Source: Sinorhizobium mexicanum (GTDB taxonomy: Bacteria > Pseudomonadota > Alphaproteobacteria > Rhizobiales > Rhizobiaceae). Taken from it: a stretch of DNA of 64,000 nucleotides. The notes beneath the pieces are model-generated. The model searched no databases. It saw nothing but the letters and a program-made list of their open reading frames with translations, and was not told the origin of the DNA. Location of the stretch: NCBI RefSeq assembly GCF_013488225.1, contig NZ_CP041241.1, positions 1,550,001 through 1,614,000 on the forward strand. Direction: 5' to 3'. Of the stretch, positions 1 to 9,486 are shown piece after piece. The position numbers and the translations under genes were made by a program. The number at the start of each line of letters is the position of its first letter. The first letter of the stretch is position 1.

Positions 1-1040
1 GGGTGGCTTTCAGTCGCTTGCACAGCAAGCCGCGCGGCTTCGCGAGTCTCACCCAGATCGAAATGCGAGCGGATTTGCCGGGCAATGGCCTTCAGGGTTT
101 CGTCGCCGGGCGCTCGTCGCTGGTCGTCAACACAGACTTGAGCGGGCGGTAACTGCGAAACAGGTTTATGGGGTCGGCCTTGCACGGGGGGCGCGCATGA
201 AGTGGGGCTCCTGGTAGCGTGCTGGGCTATCATGCGCCGATAGACAACGCCCGCCGCCGTGAGCGAAGTTTCAAACGGGGCACACTTCCATAGGGGCGGA
301 TCGGTCGGCGCCGTCAGTAGCCAGCCTCCATCGGCGAGGCAGGCGTGTAGCTGGCGCGCAATCCGACGCACTGCGATTGCGTCGAGATAGACCAGGACGT
401 TGCGGCAGAGGATTAAATCGAAGCCAGCCAGGTCTCTTTCGGGTGCCGGAAGTTCGTCTGCACCAAGGCTCAGGTGAGCGAACTCGACCTTCCGGCGCAG
501 TCTTTCGTGCAGGCGAAAACGTTCCTCGCAAGGGGTGAAATAGCGCTTCCTTAGCTTGTGATCGGTATTCCTCAGGGACCATTCGCCATACTCGGCGGCC
601 TTCGCGGTGACGAGCGCCCTTCTGGAGATGTCGGCTGCGCTTATTCTTACATCCTCCAAGAGACCTTCCACGTCACACAGAATCGCAAGGGAGTAAGGTT
701 CCTCACCCGTTGCACAGCCGAGGCTCCAGATCCGGACACGAGAGCCGTCGGACCGCCGTCGCCGCAGTTCGGGGAGGATCGTCTGCCTTATGAGCTGGAA
801 TTGATCCGGACCTCGAAAGAAATGCGTTTCGCCGACCGTGATCGCTGCGATCGCATCGTCGGTCAAATCCTCGTCCAGCGACAGCCGGTCGAGAAACGAC
901 CGGCTGTCGCCAATGTCGCGCAGCACCATGAGCCGCGCGATCGATGACGCGACGACCTCTTTTCGGGATGCTGGAAAGCTGAGGCCGAGCCTGCAGGCTA
1001 CCTGTTCAGCGAGGTTTGATGACTGCGCATGCACTGTCAC
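1..1040 (-). CDS. CheR-type protein-glutamate methyltransferase, 3' end off window
   Basis: Translating the minus strand from the GTG at 1040 gives an open frame of about 346 codons that runs off the left edge. It shows CheR hallmarks: an all-helical N-terminus, the loop GETHFFRG near residue 75, the SAM-binding motif CATGEEPYSLA near residue 110, and CRNVLVYLD near residue 210. CheR enzymes methylate glutamates of chemoreceptors using S-adenosylmethionine. A segment after about residue 310 (LKAIARQIRSHFDLGETREAA) looks like the start of a TPR tail, as in CheR proteins of alternative chemosensory systems such as Wsp. The GTG follows AAGGGGG at a spacing of about five bases. No receptor or CheA lies to its right, so its partners must lie to the left. 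The family call is firm; the pathway is unknown. Confidence 0.85.
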   Translation of the reverse strand, partial: MTVHAQSSNLAEQVACRLGLSFPASRKEVVASSIARLMVLRDIGDSRSFLDRLSLDEDLTDDAIAAITVGETHFFRGPDQFQLIRQTILPELRRRRSDGSRVRIWSLGCATGEEPYSLAILCDVEGLLEDVRISAADISRRALVTAKAAEYGEWSLRNTDHKLRKRYFTPCEERFRLHERLRRKVEFAHLSLGADELPAPERDLAGFDLILCRNVLVYLDAIAVRRIARQLHACLADGGWLLTAPTDPPLWKCAPFETSLTAAGVVYRRMIAQHATRSPTSCAPPVQGRPHKPVSQLPPAQVCVDDQRRAPGDETLKAIARQIRSHFDLGETREAARLAVQATESH

Positions 1041-1227
1041 CGGGCACCCCCTTGCTCATTTGCCGGGCAGGCACGAAGCGGGGATTGGGTTGAGCTGGCT
1101 GTCGGAGCAGGCTGGCGCATTTGGTTCCACGTTTATTTCGGTACTGTCGTCACTACGTCCTGGCATGCATGTGCGCTACTCGTCCGGATGGCTTAGACGG
1201 CGGCCTAGCCGGCCGGACTATGTCGAG

Positions 1228-1911
1228 CTAACTTTCGGTCATGGGTAACAGGCGGGCCCCTGCGGCGGCCGCCTCCTGGCGGTTTCTTACCCGCAGACTA
1301 CGGAAGAGTGCTGCCATGTGGATCTTCACGGTGCCTTCGCCGAGTTTCAGCTTGCGGGCGATTTCCTTGTTCGAAAAACCCTGCACGAGGAGGAGGAGGA
1401 CCTCTCGCTGCCTTGGGGTAAGGAGTTCGATCGTGCGATGGGCGCGTCCGTCCTGGTGTCCCCGGGAGGCCTGGGGCACCTCTGCCTCTTCGGAAGGAGA
1501 GGCGCGACCCGCTATGGACGGGGGTACGTAGACAGCGCCGTTCAGAATCGCGCCGATTGCATCGGCAACATCGCTTGCGCCGAGGCCCTTTGGCACATAG
1601 CCGTTTATCCCGGCAGTGAGGGCAGACAAGATATCCGACCGGCGCGATGATGCCGAGACGACGACGACCTTTAGATCCGGGTGGATGTCGCGCACGGCTG
1701 CAAGGCTGGCTATGCTTTGCATGCCGGGCATCGCCAAATCGAACAACGCCAGCGATATGTCCGCTCGCTCACTGAGCCTTTCAATCGCTTCATCGAGCGA
1801 CCCGGTTTCAATGATCTCCGTGAAGTGCAGTTTGCTCTTCAGGATGAAGCCAAGGGCGATCCGGAAGAATTCATCATCATCGGCAATAAGTGCGACGCGT
1901 GAGGCGTTCAT
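1228..1911 (-). CDS. Response regulator, REC domain plus LuxR-type HTH
   Basis: A 227-residue NarL/FixJ-type response regulator. The receiver domain has the acidic cluster ADDD (residues 10-13), the expected phospho-acceptor D58 in LFDLAMPG, and a conserved lysine in VPKG. The C-terminal LuxR helix-turn-helix includes LTPRQREVL and the recognition part NKEIARKLKLGEGTVKIH. It would bind DNA when phosphorylated by an unidentified kinase; none lies beside it. An upstream extension of the frame is open, but the ATG used here follows GAGGAAAA and starts at the normal REC boundary. It lies between the CheR-like gene and the PAS-GGDEF-EAL gene in the same direction, so the three may form one signalling group, though gaps of about 190 and 210 bases allow separate promoters. 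Confidence 0.88.
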   Translation of the reverse strand: MNASRVALIADDDEFFRIALGFILKSKLHFTEIIETGSLDEAIERLSERADISLALFDLAMPGMQSIASLAAVRDIHPDLKVVVVSASSRRSDILSALTAGINGYVPKGLGASDVADAIGAILNGAVYVPPSIAGRASPSEEAEVPQASRGHQDGRAHRTIELLTPRQREVLLLLVQGFSNKEIARKLKLGEGTVKIHMAALFRSLRVRNRQEAAAAGARLLPMTES

Positions 1912-2124
1912 TACTTTTCCTCGCCGGTTGTCTGGCGCTTGCGGGCCATCAATTCGGGCCCGCTGGCGGTTCTGCAACTAACGATCGTCTCGGCGAATGC
2001 GTTCCCGTGTTTTGCTTCTCAACGTGCAGTAGCCTCGTGATTGCGCCACACACGCGTCATGACGCGTAGGGTTACGTGGTCATGTATGGCCCACAAAGCG
2101 GTCGCGATGCATGCCGCGCGGCCT

Positions 2125-5100
2125 TCAAAGCGAGCCCTTGATCAAGCTGGAGATTTCCGCTGCAGGCACGGGGCGCGAAAAAATAAAGCCCTGAACCTCA
2201 TGGAACCCTTCCGCATTCACGATCGCCAATTGATCCTCGGTCTCAATGCCCTCGATCGTCGTGGTCATCCCGAGGCTCTGGCCGAGCCCTGCGACGGCTC
2301 TCACGATTGCAAGTGATTCCTTCCCGTGCGGAAGGTCGCGGACAAAGGCTTGATCCACCTTGATCTTGTCGAAGGGAAAAGTTCTGAGGTAGCCAAGCGA
2401 CGAATAGCCCGTTCCGAAATCGTCCATTGCGATTTTTACACCAAGGCTCCGCAAGTCGTGGAGCACTTGGATATTGTGTTCATTCTCGTCCAGCAGGACT
2501 GATTCGGTGATCTCCAATTGCAGGCGCGCTGGATCAAGCCCAGAAGACGAGAGGGCATCGGCCACTGCGTTGACGAGATTGCGATGTTTGAACTGGACCG
2601 GTGAGAGGTTGACGGCGACGCTGACATGCTCCGGCCATTGTGCGGCTTCACGGCAGGCTTCGGCGAGGATCCATTTGCCAATCGCCACGATCAATGCAGT
2701 TTCTTCTGCAATGGGGACGAACTCCGACGGAGCAATCATCCCTCTTTCGGGATTGCGCCACCTCAACAGCGCTTCGCATCCCGTTACACGCCGTGACTTT
2801 AAGCTGATCAGCGGCTGATAATGCAGTTCGAATTCGTTCCTTTCGAGGGCGTCCCTGAGTGCAATCTTCATCTTCTGGTGCGCCTGCAGTTGCGCGTGCA
2901 TGGCCACATCGAACCGTCGATAAGTCCCCCGACCACTTGACTTGGCATTGTAGAGGGCTATGTCGGCGGCCTTGATCAATTCATCCGCGGAAGTTCCGTC
3001 ATCCGGTGCAAAAGCAATTCCGACGCTCGCTCCGACAGTCGCGCTCACATCCTCAATGATGAAAGGCTCGGAAAGCGTGTCGATTATCCGTTGGGCGACG
3101 CGAAAGGCCTCATCATAGGCGCCTGCTGCCAAGTAAATGATGGCAAACTCGTCACCCCCGAGGCGGGCTACAATATCCGTCGCTCTTACAGACTCGACGA
3201 GTCGCGAAGATACCTGACGCAACAAAGCGTCGCCTGCCGGATGCCCAAGAGTATCGTTGATGGCCTTGAACCCGTCGAGATCCAGGCACAGCACCGCTAT
3301 GCGCTGAGACGCGTGCCTCTCGCCTAGCGCCCGATCGAAGGATTCGCGGAAGAACATTCGGTTTGAAAGCCCGGTCAACATATCGTGCCTTGCCATGTGG
3401 GCCATCTGCTTCTGGGCCAGAAGCTTGTCCTCCTCTGCCCGACGGCGCTCGGTTACATCTCGGCAGAAAACAGAAATGCCGTCTTGCGTAGGAGATGCAT
3501 TTGCCTCGATCCATTTGTCGAGCGACGGCAGGTAGTCTTCGAAGAAAGATCGGACGCGCCGGCGCATGACTTCCTGGCAGCGCTTGGCAAAATTCCCCTT
3601 CGTCTCTTTGGGGAACAGCTTCCAGAAGACTCGTCCGAGCGTATCGTCTCCGATGTTAAATAGCCTCTTTACGTTCTCGTTTAAGTAGCGAATTCGCCAT
3701 TCGGCATCGAGAAGCATGACACCATCCATGGTGCTCTCGAGAACCGAGGATAGCTGATCCGCCGCGGCTTCCGCTCTCCTTTGCGCGCGAGCGATTTCCT
3801 CGCTGACGCGCTTCGCATCGGTGATGTCGCGCCAGATCGTAAGCATTCGGACCGGCTTTTCTTCACTTCCCATTATGGGGGCCGCGATGACGTCCATGCA
3901 TCGTTCCGTGTCCTCGGCATCGCGCACTGAGATCTCGAAGCGGGCCGTCTCGCCGGTTTTTACTTTCGTCCAACCCTTGAGAACCTTTTGTGCGTCCGCG
4001 TCACTGCCGATAACGTCCCATGTCGTTTTCGTAAGCGGATCCCCCTCCCCGTGGCCGAAGAGGCGCCGGCCAGCCTTGTTCATCAGCAACGGGCGCCCTT
4101 CCAGGTCGAGCACGCGTACACAGTCGGGACTGCTGTCGAAGATACTTCTGATGAAGGCCTGCGCTTCCTGTTGCGCGATCTCAGCGGCTCGACGTTCCGT
4201 GATGTCGAGAATGGACCCCACGTATCCGAGAAAGGTTCCATCGGCGGAAAAGCGGGGCTGGCCGACATCTATCACCCACGCCCAGCTTCCATCAGCCCGC
4301 CGCAACCGATACTCGCTGCGGACTGCCTCTCTTCCCGCGGCAGCACCGAAAAATGCCCGCTGCACCTTTTCCTGGTCATCGGGATGGATCACATCCAACC
4401 AGCCGAAACCGAGCGCTTCGACTTCCGTTTGGCCGGTCGTCTCCAACCACAATCGATTAAAGAAGCTGGTGTCGCCCGTCGGGCCGGCTACCCAGATCAT
4501 AACCGGGGCGTCGTCAGCAATCGCTCGGAAGCGCGCCTCGCTTTCACGCAATGCATCAAGGGCTCGTCGCCTTTCATGGATATCCTCCAGCACACCGTAC
4601 CAGCGCACGATTTCTCCAACGCTGTTACGCTTGGCGACTGCGCGGGCTCGGAACCAGTGATGATGACCAGTTGCGGTCAAGAGCCGGAATTCGATATCGA
4701 GCGGCTCTCCGCTCGATAGGGAACGTTGCCATTGCGCGTGGACCATGCCGACGTCCTGCGGATACACGGCTTTTGCCCATCCATGTCCGAGCGTCTCGTC
4801 CTCGCGCAATCCGGTAAGTTCGGTCCATCGCGGCCCGACCTCCAACACCTCGCCCCTGGCGTCAGCCGTCCAGGGAACCTGGGGATGCAACTCCACGAGC
4901 GACCGATAATGCTCTTCGCTGGCACGCAGCGTTGCTTCGATCTTACGGAGGTGTGTGATGTCCACGATTGCGGCGACCAGGAACCTCTCTTCCATTGCGC
5001 CGACCGGTATGCGCACGCAGCGCTTCTTGGTCAGCAGCGTCCGTTTGGCGCCATCCGGTGTCGTGATTTCCTCTTCGAGCTGCCGGTCCTGGCCGGTCGA

Positions 5101-5340
5101 AAGGACGACGCTGTCGAGCGCAACAATCCTGTCGGCTTCCTCGCGTGGCAAGAAATCATAGTCGGTGCGTCCGAGGAGCTCATCGCGCGTTCTACCCATA
5201 AGCACGCATGCTTCGCTGTTTATAAAAACAAATCGCGACGCCTCGTCTTTGACAATCACCGGTTCGGCAATGCCATCGACAAGATACTGAAAGAAGTCAT
5301 ACGACTTCTTCGGCGAACGTTCGGGAATCGGAGCGTTCAT
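2125..5340 (-). CDS. Multi-PAS GGDEF-EAL cyclic-di-GMP enzyme
   Basis: About 1,071 residues, with no obvious membrane segment, so probably a cytosolic sensor. Roughly five PAS/PAC modules fill residues 15-650 (repeated endings such as GVLEDIHERRR and GSILDITERR), followed by GGDEF and EAL domains. GGDEF (RLGGDEFAIIY, near 728) is intact, and so are the EAL signatures: EALLRW near 855, VNLSP, EITES, DDFGTGYSS and the late glutamate in EGIET. Both diguanylate cyclase and phosphodiesterase activity are therefore possible, and the net direction cannot be read from sequence. An in-frame TTG at 5433 would add 31 residues; the ATG chosen begins just before the first PAS domain but has only a weak ribosome-binding site. 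In this window, targets could be the bgs and aps systems; that is inference. Confidence 0.9.
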   Translation of the reverse strand: MNAPIPERSPKKSYDFFQYLVDGIAEPVIVKDEASRFVFINSEACVLMGRTRDELLGRTDYDFLPREEADRIVALDSVVLSTGQDRQLEEEITTPDGAKRTLLTKKRCVRIPVGAMEERFLVAAIVDITHLRKIEATLRASEEHYRSLVELHPQVPWTADARGEVLEVGPRWTELTGLREDETLGHGWAKAVYPQDVGMVHAQWQRSLSSGEPLDIEFRLLTATGHHHWFRARAVAKRNSVGEIVRWYGVLEDIHERRRALDALRESEARFRAIADDAPVMIWVAGPTGDTSFFNRLWLETTGQTEVEALGFGWLDVIHPDDQEKVQRAFFGAAAGREAVRSEYRLRRADGSWAWVIDVGQPRFSADGTFLGYVGSILDITERRAAEIAQQEAQAFIRSIFDSSPDCVRVLDLEGRPLLMNKAGRRLFGHGEGDPLTKTTWDVIGSDADAQKVLKGWTKVKTGETARFEISVRDAEDTERCMDVIAAPIMGSEEKPVRMLTIWRDITDAKRVSEEIARAQRRAEAAADQLSSVLESTMDGVMLLDAEWRIRYLNENVKRLFNIGDDTLGRVFWKLFPKETKGNFAKRCQEVMRRRVRSFFEDYLPSLDKWIEANASPTQDGISVFCRDVTERRRAEEDKLLAQKQMAHMARHDMLTGLSNRMFFRESFDRALGERHASQRIAVLCLDLDGFKAINDTLGHPAGDALLRQVSSRLVESVRATDIVARLGGDEFAIIYLAAGAYDEAFRVAQRIIDTLSEPFIIEDVSATVGASVGIAFAPDDGTSADELIKAADIALYNAKSSGRGTYRRFDVAMHAQLQAHQKMKIALRDALERNEFELHYQPLISLKSRRVTGCEALLRWRNPERGMIAPSEFVPIAEETALIVAIGKWILAEACREAAQWPEHVSVAVNLSPVQFKHRNLVNAVADALSSSGLDPARLQLEITESVLLDENEHNIQVLHDLRSLGVKIAMDDFGTGYSSLGYLRTFPFDKIKVDQAFVRDLPHGKESLAIVRAVAGLGQSLGMTTTIEGIETEDQLAIVNAEGFHEVQGFIFSRPVPAAEISSLIKGSL

Positions 5341-5702
5341 CCCACGGCTCTTCGACTGATGGCGGCAGGCCCCTTCCGCTGCAGTCGAGCCCCGCCTGGT
5401 TGTGTTATCCGGATTAACTGATCTCGACCGCAAGTAGTTCCCGTGCGGTAGTCGTCAAGCCCAGTGATTGTGCCGACGGACCGTTCGTGGCCAGGACCGC
5501 GGCGCGCAGGATCGACAAGGCGTGAGGCGGCGACGTCGCGAAAACAGTTAGAGATTGCAACTGAAATGCGCCGTTACCCTTGCCGGTAGAGCCGAAATGG
5601 GCGACCGTTCTCCAGCGCGGCTTCGCGTAAGGGGCATCGAGTCGGGTTGAGGGGGGAGAATCAAGGTGCGGCTGTGCCGCCGAGCGGTGAGGACGAGCGG
5701 GA
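5341..5702. other. Divergent intergenic region, no gene seen
   Basis: This gap separates the PAS-GGDEF-EAL gene from the secretin gene and must hold two divergent promoters. The first 93 bases could be coding if the TTG start of the left gene is used. A minus-strand frame continues into the secretin gene but has no ribosome-binding site and no recognisable domain. No clear promoter boxes were identified. Confidence 0.4.
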
Positions 5703-7193
5703 ATGCTAATGAATATGACCAGCGGGTTGGCGCGAGCCGGAACCCGTCCGGCGTTGACGGCGATGATAGTCGCCTGCACGTTATCGAGCCCCGATCTCAT
5801 TGGTACAGCGCACGCCCAGGAAGAATTCGTGAGCCTTACAGGCACCGTGCAGCACGTGACCTTAGCGCCGAACGACACGATGACGATCAGGACCGGCAAG
5901 TCCTTCGGCGACCTCGTGATAGGCAGCGCTGAGTTGATTGATGTCGTGCCCCTCTCCGAGAGGTCGCTGTTCATCCGCGGCAAGCAGATCGGCACCACCA
6001 ATATCTCGGTCTATGATGATAACAAGGCGTTGATCGGCGTCATCGACATCCGCGTCGCCAGTGACTTCAGCGAAGCGGCGGCCGCGATTCGTTCCGCGGC
6101 ACCTTCAGCTAGGATTCGGGTGTTCAACTCCAACGATCGCATCCGGCTAACGGGTGTGGTGCGTGACGCGGTCGAATTGCAGCGGGTGCTCGAAATCGCC
6201 CAGTCCTATTCAGAACAGCCGGTGTTGAACCAATTGCGCGTTGCCGATTCCCAGCAGGTCATGCTGGAAGTGCGGGTGATCGAGGCCTCGCGCCAGACCG
6301 GCCGCGACCTCGGTATCGGCTGGTCCGGGCAGGGCAAGAACGGCATCGGCAAGGCCACGACGAGCCAGGGCATCGCCGTTGATGATGATGGCAACCTTGT
6401 CCGCACGCTTGAAGACGCCGCGGGCGCGGCTACCGGCATGCAGCCCTTCGGGCAGCTGATCGCCAAGGTGCTGGAGATTGCCGGCGGCCGGATCGACGTC
6501 GTCATCAATGCGCTGGAGCAGAAGGGCCTCGTGCGCCGGCTGGCGCAGCCGAACCTGATCGCCATGAGCGGAGAGACCGCGAGTTTCCATGCCGGCGGCG
6601 AGGTACCGATCCAGACGACGGTCGCGAACGGGGCGACGGTCGCAACGGAAACGGACTACCGGCCCTTCGGCGTGCGGCTGACGTTCACGCCCGTCGTGCT
6701 CGACGGCGGACTCATCAACCTGAAGATTGAGCCCGAAGTTTCGGAACTCGACACCTCGATCAACGTCAACGGTAATCCCGGCTTCATCTCGCGTGCGGCG
6801 AAGACGACGGTCGCGCTGCGCGATGGGCAGAGCTTCGCCATGGCCGGGCTGCTGCAGTCCGTCAACGCCAAGGACATCCAGCAATTGCCGGGGCTGGGAC
6901 AAATTCCGGTGCTCGGTGCGCTGTTCCGCTCTACGAGCTTCCAGAAGAGAGAATCGGATCTCGTCATCGTTGTCACTCCGCATATCGTGCGGCCGGCCGC
7001 GCCCGGCGAGGACCTTTACAGCCCGCTCGACCAGACGCGCTCGTCGAACGACGTCGAGCTTTTCGCTCTCGGCCTGCTGGAGGTCGACAAGGACATGCTG
7101 CGCCGGTTTCGCAACGGCGAAGGTGTCAAAGGGCCCTATGGCCATCGTCTCGATCTCGACGTAGGAGGCGCGCATGCCCTTTCCAAGAAGTAA
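5703..7193 (+). CDS. cpaC: Flp/Tad pilus secretin, CpaC/RcpA type
   Basis: A 496-residue outer-membrane secretin of the CpaC family, which forms the pore for Flp/Tad pili. A signal peptide ends near residue 38 (GTAHA before QEEF). Next come the CpaC N-terminal domain with VPLSERSLFIRGKQIGTTNI, a BON-like segment (RIRVFNSNDRIRLTGVV), and the secretin domain ending in VTPHIVRPA, with the secretin signature GLGQIPVLGALFRS near residue 400. Three in-frame ATG codons lie close together at the start; the first follows GAGGACGAGCGGGA. The next gene overlaps the 3' end by 20 bases. None of the other core Tad genes (prepilin peptidase, CpaE, CpaF, TadB/C) is in the window, so this is an orphan or a detached piece of a pilus locus. 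Confidence 0.9.
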   Translation: MLMNMTSGLARAGTRPALTAMIVACTLSSPDLIGTAHAQEEFVSLTGTVQHVTLAPNDTMTIRTGKSFGDLVIGSAELIDVVPLSERSLFIRGKQIGTTNISVYDDNKALIGVIDIRVASDFSEAAAAIRSAAPSARIRVFNSNDRIRLTGVVRDAVELQRVLEIAQSYSEQPVLNQLRVADSQQVMLEVRVIEASRQTGRDLGIGWSGQGKNGIGKATTSQGIAVDDDGNLVRTLEDAAGAATGMQPFGQLIAKVLEIAGGRIDVVINALEQKGLVRRLAQPNLIAMSGETASFHAGGEVPIQTTVANGATVATETDYRPFGVRLTFTPVVLDGGLINLKIEPEVSELDTSINVNGNPGFISRAAKTTVALRDGQSFAMAGLLQSVNAKDIQQLPGLGQIPVLGALFRSTSFQKRESDLVIVVTPHIVRPAAPGEDLYSPLDQTRSSNDVELFALGLLEVDKDMLRRFRNGEGVKGPYGHRLDLDVGGAHALSKK

Positions 7194-7506
7194 TCGCGCC
7201 CTTCTGCTCGCGGGTGCCGCAACACTTCTTTCGAGCTGCGCCGACTACATGAACCACAGGGATTCGATCACCTTCGGGCTCGGAAACGCGATGGAAGCCA
7301 ACAAGGGCATCCATACTCAGGATCCATTTCCACGGGTGGCGCAGAACACACGCATCCCCGGCGATGGCAAAGTGATTTACCGGGCGATCCGCACCTATCA
7401 GGGCGAAGGGGCTGGCGCCGCACCGGCGCCCTCAGCGGTAATTCTTCCGACCGCCACCCCGTCCATGGGGACAAACGGCACGTCCGGCAATGGCGCGGAA
7501 AACTGA
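7174..7506 (+). CDS. Small lipoprotein, CpaD-like position
   Basis: A 110-residue predicted lipoprotein. A short positively charged N-terminus (MPFPRSNR) leads to a hydrophobic stretch and a lipobox, LLSSC, with the lipidated cysteine near residue 22. The rest is proline-, glycine- and threonine-rich near the end and has no enzyme motif. It overlaps the secretin gene by 20 bases and follows AGGAGG. In Tad loci a lipoprotein (CpaD/RcpB) usually follows CpaC, and this one sits in that place, including the segment DSITFGLGNAMEANKGIHT that resembles the CpaD N-terminus. It is half the usual CpaD length, so it may be a minimal pilotin-like partner of the secretin. The lipoprotein call is firm and the CpaD link is inference. 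Confidence 0.75.
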   Translation: MPFPRSNRALLLAGAATLLSSCADYMNHRDSITFGLGNAMEANKGIHTQDPFPRVAQNTRIPGDGKVIYRAIRTYQGEGAGAAPAPSAVILPTATPSMGTNGTSGNGAEN

Positions 7507-7592
7507 CGTGATTGCGCATGTCGAGGGAGAAATGCTGGGCCCGAAAAGCGGAGATGCTTTTGGACTTCAGCGCGGCTGCGGCGGAGGAAATG

Positions 7593-8138
7593 ATGACCAA
7601 CTCGGCGAATGTGGAAATCGAACCCGGCGATGCGAGAGGCTTACGAGCGGCAAAGGCGCGAATGAGCAACGCGCCGTTCATTGCCCTGGCCCTGCTTTTC
7701 CTCCCGCTGAACGCCGGCACGCTTCTCTACACGGCCAAGAACGCAGCAGATGTCCGTGAGAGCCACGAAACGCTCGCTGCGGTCAAACGGTCCATTGACA
7801 GTCTGAGGCTGCAGATCGACAAGCAAGATCGCAACATCGGCAGGGCCGACGACGCTGCGCCTATTCGCCAACAGGTCGAGAGATTGGTGAAAGACCTGTC
7901 CGCCCTCAGCGAGCAGATGCGTTCCGGCTTCCTCGCTGCCGGCGGCTCCGTTATCTTGAGCGCACCCGGTAAGGGAGTGACGCAGCGCCTCGATCCTTCG
8001 CAGCAGGCGCGCTCTGGCGCTACAGCGGATGATGGCCAGCCGGCAATCGATGCCGAGAGCCCCTCGGTTGCCGACCTGCCGCGCTATGAGCGATCCGTTT
8101 CGCCGGAGGGCAAGCTGATCCTGCGGAAGGTGCAGTAG
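7593..8138 (+). CDS. Membrane-anchored protein of unknown function
   Basis: A 181-residue protein with one membrane segment at about residues 25-42 (FIALALLFLPLNAGTLLY). It is followed by a likely coiled coil rich in charged residues (roughly 50-110, SHETLAAVKRSIDSLRLQID) and a proline/alanine-rich tail. This suggests an inner-membrane anchor with a periplasmic coiled coil. The frame is open further upstream, but the start used has GGAGG five bases before it. It lies 86 bases after the lipoprotein gene in the same direction, so it probably belongs with the secretin as a third pilus-associated gene. I recognise no family and infer no biochemical activity. Confidence 0.7.
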   Translation: MTNSANVEIEPGDARGLRAAKARMSNAPFIALALLFLPLNAGTLLYTAKNAADVRESHETLAAVKRSIDSLRLQIDKQDRNIGRADDAAPIRQQVERLVKDLSALSEQMRSGFLAAGGSVILSAPGKGVTQRLDPSQQARSGATADDGQPAIDAESPSVADLPRYERSVSPEGKLILRKVQ

Positions 8139-8276
8139 CAACCCTCCGCGCTTGACCTTAGGTTCCGCAGCGCCGCTCTTCCAGGTTCAGCGATGTTAAG
8201 TGCTGTGGCTGCGAAATCCGAAATTTGCGGCTGCCAACTGCTTGCGCCCGCGCGCGCCACTGCGACTTACGCAACG

Positions 8277-8801
8277 TCATCGCTGCGCGAACCTGACGCT
8301 GTTTTTCATCAGCTCGAGGTTTCTTGCCGTCGTCTCATTGGTGGGGTCGAGTTCATACGCCTTCAGGAAATAGCGGCGGGCGGTCGGCAAGTCGCCGCGC
8401 AGGAGATGAGAATAGCCGATGTTGTTGTAGTAGACTGGGCTGTTGCCAATCATCTTCGACAGCTGCTGATACGCCCGATCCGAAGTGTCGAATCGACCGA
8501 TCATGTCGGCAGAGGCTGCGAACCCGAGCCAAGCGGCAGGATCCGCCGGAAAGACGACTACGGCACGTTTGTAGATAGCGTAGGATTTTCCGTAGTTCTT
8601 TTCCTTGAACTGCAGTTTGCCCGTCGTGATCAACTCATCGTTTTTGTAGAAGGCGACGACCGAATCGTCCTCCAGGGTTTTGGCGCTGTCGCCGAACGCC
8701 GCGAAGTCGTCCAGCGCGGCCGATTGGCAGCCAGGCAGGATAAGCGCGACCAACAGCAATGGCCGAAGACGAAGGTGTGAGCGAATTCGACGTGCTAACA
8801 T
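8277..8801 (-). CDS. TPR lipoprotein, TadD-like
   Basis: A 174-residue predicted lipoprotein: a basic N-terminus, a hydrophobic run and the lipobox LILPGC (cysteine near residue 25). It is followed by at least two TPR motifs; the clearest is NSPVYYNNIGYSHLLRGDLP, then ARRYFLKAYELDPTNETTARN. This is the architecture of TadD, the TPR lipoprotein of Flp/Tad pilus assembly thought to help secretin assembly. It faces the secretin gene group from the opposite strand with about 140 bases between the 3' ends, which supports a Tad role, although TPR lipoproteins are common and the specific function is not proven. Confidence is high for the domains and moderate for the pathway. Confidence 0.8.
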   Translation of the reverse strand: MLARRIRSHLRLRPLLLVALILPGCQSAALDDFAAFGDSAKTLEDDSVVAFYKNDELITTGKLQFKEKNYGKSYAIYKRAVVVFPADPAAWLGFAASADMIGRFDTSDRAYQQLSKMIGNSPVYYNNIGYSHLLRGDLPTARRYFLKAYELDPTNETTARNLELMKNSVRFAQR

Positions 8802-9486
8802 TCATTCCCCCAAAACACGGGCCTATCGTAGCTATACCTTGGCCGGTGCTCACGGAAAATTTCGCACGAAAGCAGCCAATGACGCTGAATTCGAGCAACG
8901 CGTCGCTTTAGAGACACATGATTCCGATTGCCGTTGCAATCGCGTGGAAGAGTTGCACGGCCGGCGACATTCCTATGCACGCTTGAGCGGATTTCTATGT
9001 CTTCGGCGGTCGGTCGCCTGCAGGGCTCCTCTGGTAGGATTGAGCTGGCCGCTTCCCGCGCGGAGAAATCGCGCATCGAACCGGCGGGTGCTCGCGGCAG
9101 CTCTGAAAAGCCTGGCAACAATAGTCGCCGTCTTCACGGCGTGTGGCGGGCTACTGCCAGGCGCAGGCCGATGGAAGACCAGACATAGGTCCATCGCCGC
9201 TATGGGGTCGGCAGAGCCACCTGACGGACTAGGCCAACCGGGTGACCCTCTCCGGCAGGGCATCGGCCAACCGGCCGAATGAATCAAAAGGTTTAATGTA
9301 GTCTATATCAGAGGCACAGCGCCGGCGGAAAACGAAAGGCATCCGGACCGACCTATGATGCCGCACTTGGCGTCGCGCAATCCCAACCACTGAAGGATCG
9401 ACCAACGGAGGATCTTCTCTTCTGCTTCGTCCTTCGCGCGCGACGTGCCGATGCGAGAAAGTGGCCGCGACGTTGGAGGGCAAGAG
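8802..9486. other. Long gap with no recognisable gene
   Basis: Nearly 690 bases. Open frames exist on both strands, but they are arginine-rich or lack a ribosome-binding site and any recognisable motif. No Flp pilin signature was found despite the neighbouring pilus-type genes. The first part must hold the promoter of the TPR lipoprotein gene. It may be decayed sequence. Confidence 0.4.

Noticed and set aside
558..1248. Plus-strand frames of 129 and 136 codons
   Set aside because: They are shadows of the minus-strand CheR gene, whose conserved motifs read cleanly without a stop.
5414..6001. Minus-strand frame of 195 codons overlapping the secretin start
   Set aside because: No ribosome-binding site and no domain; most of it is the reverse of the secretin gene and its promoter.
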